This document shows positions 61,358 through 64,000 of a DNA stretch of 64,000 bases, piece by piece. The stretch is from NCBI RefSeq assembly GCF_002251435.1, contig NZ_NPJI01000090.1, positions 124,001 to 188,000 on the forward strand, written 5' to 3'. This stretch comes from Prevotella sp. P2-180 (GTDB lineage Bacteria; Bacteroidota; Bacteroidia; Bacteroidales; Bacteroidaceae). The stretch's first letter is position 1. Each line of letters starts with the position of its first letter. The notes under the pieces are model-generated. The model did no database searches. It saw only the letters and a program-made list of their open reading frames with translations, and was not told the DNA's origin. Made by a program: the position numbers and the translations under genes.

Positions 61358-61429
61358 GTTGGACCAACGGGACTCGAACCCATAATGACAGAACCAAAAC
61401 CTGTAGTGTTACCATTACACCATGGTCCA
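61358..61429 (-). tRNA. tRNA-Gln (anticodon TTG)
   Basis: The minus strand reads TGGACCATGGTGTAATGG at the 5' end and GGTTCGAGTCCCGTTGGTCCAA at the T-arm and 3' end. The acceptor stem pairs TGGACCA with TGGTCCA, with A as discriminator. The anticodon loop TTTTGGT between CAGG-type arms gives anticodon TTG. It is 72 nt and CCA is not encoded. It has its own promoter and terminator and lies between tyrS and kduI. Confidence 0.96.
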
Positions 61430-61447
61430 ATCCTATAAAATTTTGTG

Positions 61448-61479
61448 CAAAGGTAGTGGTTTTTTGTTCCACCACCAAA
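61448..61479 (-). promoter_or_regulatory. Promoter for tRNA-Gln
   Basis: On the minus strand TTTG (61476-61479) and TACCTTTG (61448-61455) are 20 bp apart. The tRNA 5' end follows 18 bp downstream of the -7 element. Confidence 0.7.
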
Positions 61480-61497
61480 TTTTTTTAGATATTTTTT

Positions 61498-62793
61498 CTA
61501 TTTTACCGTGATTAGATAGTAATTTTTCTTCCCTCTTTGCACTAAAAGGTACTTTTTGTCTATCAAATCGTCGGTTGTGATGACACGGTCAAACGAAGCG
61601 AGCTTCTCTTTGTTGAGTGAAACACCGCCACCCTGAACGAGCTTTCTCATCTCTCCCTTGCTGGCAAATACGGGTGCAGCCTGTGTGAGAATCTCCACGG
61701 CGGGCTGGTTTAGCTTGTCGGCATCGATAGTAAACTGGGGCACTCCGTCGAAGATGTCGAGCAGTGTTTGCTCGTCGAGCTTAAGCAGCGAGTCTTTTGT
61801 AGACTTGCCGAAGAGGATGTTGCTTGCCTCAATAGCCATGTCGAGAGCCTCCTGAGAGTGAACGAGAATGGTGGTTTCCTCTGCCAGACGCTTCTGTAGT
61901 ATGCGTCGTCCCGGATCCTGCTTGTGTTCTTCCACGAGGGCGTCGATGGTAGCCTTGTCGAGACTTGTGAATATCTTTATGTAGCGTTCAGCATCGTCGT
62001 CGCTTACGTTGAGCCAGAACTGGTAGAACTTGTATGGCGAAGTACGTTTCGGGTCGAGCCAGATGTTTCCCGACTCAGTTTTTCCGAATTTCTTTCCGTC
62101 CGATTTTGTTATCAGCGGGCATGTGAGTGCAAAAGTCTCCACTTCGTTGCCGAGTGTGCGTCTGATAAGTTCTGTACCTGTGGTCATGTTTCCCCATTGG
62201 TCGTTTCCTCCGAGTTGCAGTTTGCAATTTTTGTGCTGGTAGAGGTAGAGGAAGTCGTATCCCTGCAGCAGCTGGTATGTGAACTCGGTGAAAGAGAGTC
62301 CGTCGCGTGCAGTACCGTTGAGTCTCTGTTGTACGCTTTCCTTAGCCATCATATAGTTCACGGTGATGTGCTTACCTACCTCGCGTGCGAAGTCGAGGAA
62401 AGTGAAATTCTTCATCCAGTCGTAGTTGTTCACCATTTCAGCCTTATTGGGAGCGTCAGTGTCAAAGTCGAGGAATTTCGACACTTGCTGTTTGATGCAT
62501 TCCTGATTATGGCGCAGAGTCTCGTCATTGAGCAGGTTTCTCTCTTGGCTTTTACCCGACGGGTCGCCAATCATGCCTGTTGCACCTCCAACAAGAATGA
62601 TAGGTTTGTGTCCGCAATGCTGCAGGTGGCGCAGCATCATTATGCCACAGAGGTGTCCGATGTGCAGTGAGTCTGCAGTAGGGTCAGTGCCGAGATATGC
62701 GGTCACCATTTCCTTTTGTAGCAACTCTTCTGTTCCTGGCATTATTTGTGCCAGCATTCCACGCCATTTTAGTTCTTCGATAAAATTCTTCAT
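61498..62793 (-). CDS. tyrS: Tyrosyl-tRNA synthetase
   Basis: TyrS charges tRNA-Tyr. It has 431 aa. The class I HIGH motif is in [19 protein letters not shown] (~38-50), the tyrosine-binding region in [27 protein letters not shown], and the KMSKS loop as KFGKTESG (~235). A C-terminal S4-like RNA-binding domain (~365-431) ends the protein. It is the last gene of hemD-rnpA-yidD-tyrS. Five tandem AAGGAGTT-type units precede it on the sense strand. Confidence 0.96.
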   Translation of the reverse strand: MKNFIEELKWRGMLAQIMPGTEELLQKEMVTAYLGTDPTADSLHIGHLCGIMMLRHLQHCGHKPIILVGGATGMIGDPSGKSQERNLLNDETLRHNQECIKQQVSKFLDFDTDAPNKAEMVNNYDWMKNFTFLDFAREVGKHITVNYMMAKESVQQRLNGTARDGLSFTEFTYQLLQGYDFLYLYQHKNCKLQLGGNDQWGNMTTGTELIRRTLGNEVETFALTCPLITKSDGKKFGKTESGNIWLDPKRTSPYKFYQFWLNVSDDDAERYIKIFTSLDKATIDALVEEHKQDPGRRILQKRLAEETTILVHSQEALDMAIEASNILFGKSTKDSLLKLDEQTLLDIFDGVPQFTIDADKLNQPAVEILTQAAPVFASKGEMRKLVQGGGVSLNKEKLASFDRVITTDDLIDKKYLLVQRGKKNYYLITVK

Positions 62794-62811
62794 AATTCAA
62801 GTATTGTCTTT

Positions 62812-62851
62812 AACTCCTTAACTCCTTAACTCCTTAACTCCTAACCTCCTT
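62812..62851 (-). repeat. Five tandem 8-bp units upstream of tyrS
   Basis: On the minus (sense) strand the unit AAGGAGTT occurs in direct tandem at 62812-62819, 62820-62827 and 62828-62835, with variant copies at 62836-62843 and 62844-62851. The array fills most of the 59-bp gap between yidD and tyrS, its end lying 18 bp before the tyrS ATG. Each unit contains the Shine-Dalgarno-like AAGGAG. Confidence 0.8.
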
Positions 62852-62852
62852 T

Positions 62853-63095
62853 TCAAGGCACCGGGTCATATCCGCTTCCTCCCCAAGGGTTGCACCTAAG
62901 AATTCTCCATATCGCCAGTGCGAGACCCTTTATCGGTCCGTGTTTTATTATAGCCTGGCGAGCATATTCTGAGCAGGTTGGAGTAAATCTGCATGATGGC
63001 GGTGTGAACGGAGTGATGAAACGTCTGTAGAAGAGTATAGGCATCAGTAGTGTCCATTTAGCCAAAGCTGAAATGAAATTAACGATTTTCCTCAT
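62853..63095 (-). CDS. yidD: Membrane protein insertion efficiency factor YidD
   Basis: The product is about 80 aa from the ATG at 63095; an earlier in-frame ATG at 63122 would add nine residues and lengthen the overlap with rnp[29 protein letters not shown] (positions ~20-47) holds the conserved Pro/Cys core, and [16 protein letters not shown] the C-terminal signature. YidD lies at the inner membrane and helps YidC-dependent insertion. It overlaps the rnpA end by 17 bp, the usual arrangement. Confidence 0.93.
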   Translation of the reverse strand: MRKIVNFISALAKWTLLMPILFYRRFITPFTPPSCRFTPTCSEYARQAIIKHGPIKGLALAIWRILRCNPWGGSGYDPVP

Positions 63096-63501
63096 TATGA
63101 AGACTGTTAGCCACTTTTTCACTTAGTCTTGCAAGAAGTTTCCTTATGCTTTCCTCTATGGTTTCAGAAGTCATCAACTCGTCGGCAAGATATATGAACG
63201 CCAATGCGAATTTTTTGTTTTCACATTTCTCAACCTCAGATATCAGTAAGGCCTTATTTTTTCTGTAAGCCTCTCTGATTTGTCTTTTCACCCTGTTCCG
63301 TTTCACAGCTCTTTTAAAGTGCCTTTTTGAAACGCTGACCATCACTTCCACCGGTACATCGTCCATTTCAGCTTGCATGTATACCATTCTTATGGGGAAA
63401 ACCACCATCGAACGATTGCCGCCGCTGAAGAGTTTATCGATAGTCTTCCGACTGACGATATGTTCTTTTTTGCTAAATGTCAGTACCGGTTTATCCATCA
63501 T
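63079..63501 (-). CDS. rnpA: Ribonuclease P protein component
   Basis: RnpA is the protein cofactor of RNase P, which matures tRNA 5' ends. It has 140 aa. The RNA-binding signature [18 protein letters not shown] is at ~70-88, preceded by [10 protein letters not shown] and, near the N-terminus, [17 protein letters not shown]. It lies 39 bp after hemD and overlaps yidD. Confidence 0.94.
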   Translation of the reverse strand: MMDKPVLTFSKKEHIVSRKTIDKLFSGGNRSMVVFPIRMVYMQAEMDDVPVEVMVSVSKRHFKRAVKRNRVKRQIREAYRKNKALLISEVEKCENKKFALAFIYLADELMTSETIEESIRKLLARLSEKVANSLHNEENR

Positions 63502-63540
63502 TATTTATTCAAGTATATCAGTTTGGCCTACCTCCTTGTC

Positions 63541-64000
63541 CTATTCTTCTTCGTGTTCAAGAAGGTAGTGTTGAAGTGCTCCGGTCATCGAGGGATATTT
63601 CTCAGTAGGAGCCTCGAGGTCGAGTCTAAGTCCAGCTTCTTTCACTGCACGTGCCGTTGCGGGTCCGAATGTAGCAATGACAATGTCTTTCTGCTTGAAG
63701 TCAGGGAAGTTTTTTGTCAGGGCGTCAACACCCACAGGACTGAAGAACACAAGCATGTCGTAGTCGAAGTTTGCCACTTCTTCCTCAGTGAAGTCATTGC
63801 TCACTGTGCGATACATCACACATTCCGTGTGTTTAAGGTTCTTTGAGTCAAGCAGTTCCTTTATATCGTCATTGTGAACATCGCTCATTGGCACGAGATA
63901 TTTCTCGTTTTTGTGCTTAACCATTTGTGGCAGGATATCGGCCACCTTACCTGTAGAGCCGAAGAAAATCTTGCGTTTACGGTAAGGAACATATTTTTGG
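63541..64000 (-). CDS. hemD: Uroporphyrinogen-III synthase, C-terminal part
   Basis: The frame is open to the window edge, so the start lies beyond 64000 and about 153 residues are seen. YLVPMSDVHNDDIKELLDSK, VMYRTVSNDF, NFDYDMLVFFSPVGVDALTKNF and ATFGPATARAVKEAGL are typical of HemD. The enzyme closes the tetrapyrrole ring with D-ring inversion. In Bacteroidota this gene commonly precedes rnpA, as here. Confidence 0.88.
   Translation of the reverse strand, partial: QKYVPYRKRKIFFGSTGKVADILPQMVKHKNEKYLVPMSDVHNDDIKELLDSKNLKHTECVMYRTVSNDFTEEEVANFDYDMLVFFSPVGVDALTKNFPDFKQKDIVIATFGPATARAVKEAGLRLDLEAPTEKYPSMTGALQHYLLEHEEE

Noticed and set aside
61924-62670. 248-residue plus-strand ORF opposite tyrS
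   Set aside because: Lies wholly inside tyrS, Val/Cys/Glu-rich shadow composition, no start context or family pattern.

Overview
The window looks like chromosomal DNA of a Bacteroidota member of the Prevotella/Segatella type. Many gene starts are preceded by the Bacteroidota -7 element TAnnTTTG, several with a TTTG -33 element 19-20 bp upstream. The gene content also fits: a fused SecDF, a DUF6242-DUF6089-uppS-bamA-skp-murI block, PorZ of the type IX secretion system, long-form IspG, and CotH and glycoside hydrolase proteins. The genus is inferred from gene content only; no comparison was run.

Layout. 1-7.5 kb (+) is an envelope block: DUF6242 protein (partial), a DUF6089 barrel, UppS, BamA, three Skp/OmpH-like chaperones and glutamate racemase. 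7.5-12.2 kb is a very long GH2-GH35 glycosidase whose C-terminal jelly-roll domain is cut off by two in-frame stops. 12.2-21.8 kb is an AT-rich surface-glycan region: CotH protein, acyltransferase, glycosyltransferases, a polytopic membrane protein and a phosphoethanolamine-transferase-like sulfatase-fold enzyme, with a small array of 21-bp palindromic repeats. 20.1-28.3 kb (-) reads leuS-yitT-rdgB-porZ-GT2-GT4. 28.5-37.1 kb (+) carries mutS, a MATE transporter, rpoN, a PAP2-like protein, purE and ispG. 37.1-39.9 kb (-) holds a large lamin-tail/CotH protein and GtrA.

39.95-40.39 kb has no gene. It holds a dense cluster of DnaA-box-like sequences followed by an A/T-rich tract, between divergent genes, and is a good candidate for the replication origin. 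nadA follows it. 41.4-45.4 kb carries small genes: HD protein, DUF1349 protein, carbonic anhydrase, and a four-gene SDR-GNAT-YgbA-DUF4250 set. A degenerate copy of the YgbA gene start lies at 41.7 kb.

45.4-49.5 kb is an accessory patch bounded by two copies of a 178-bp direct repeat (3 mismatches). The repeat is a promoter plus a leader holding three 33-bp units. One copy still leads into the broken start of an AAA ATPase; the other now sits in front of the SDR operon. Between them are an internally deleted IS30 transposase, a DUF234-type ATPase, a small unknown ORF, an HXXEE protein and structured non-coding DNA.

49.5-64 kb is mostly conserved: DUF1593 hydrolase-like protein, rhodanese lipoprotein, GH51 arabinofuranosidase, SecDF, an EEP nuclease/phosphatase, rhomboid protease, HU, KduI/KduD for uronate catabolism, tRNA-Gln, and hemD-rnpA-yidD-tyrS.

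I found no CRISPR array and no intact mobile element. The features most worth following up are the putative origin, the duplicated promoter-leader repeat and its island, the broken GH2-GH35 gene, and the covarying palindromic repeats.
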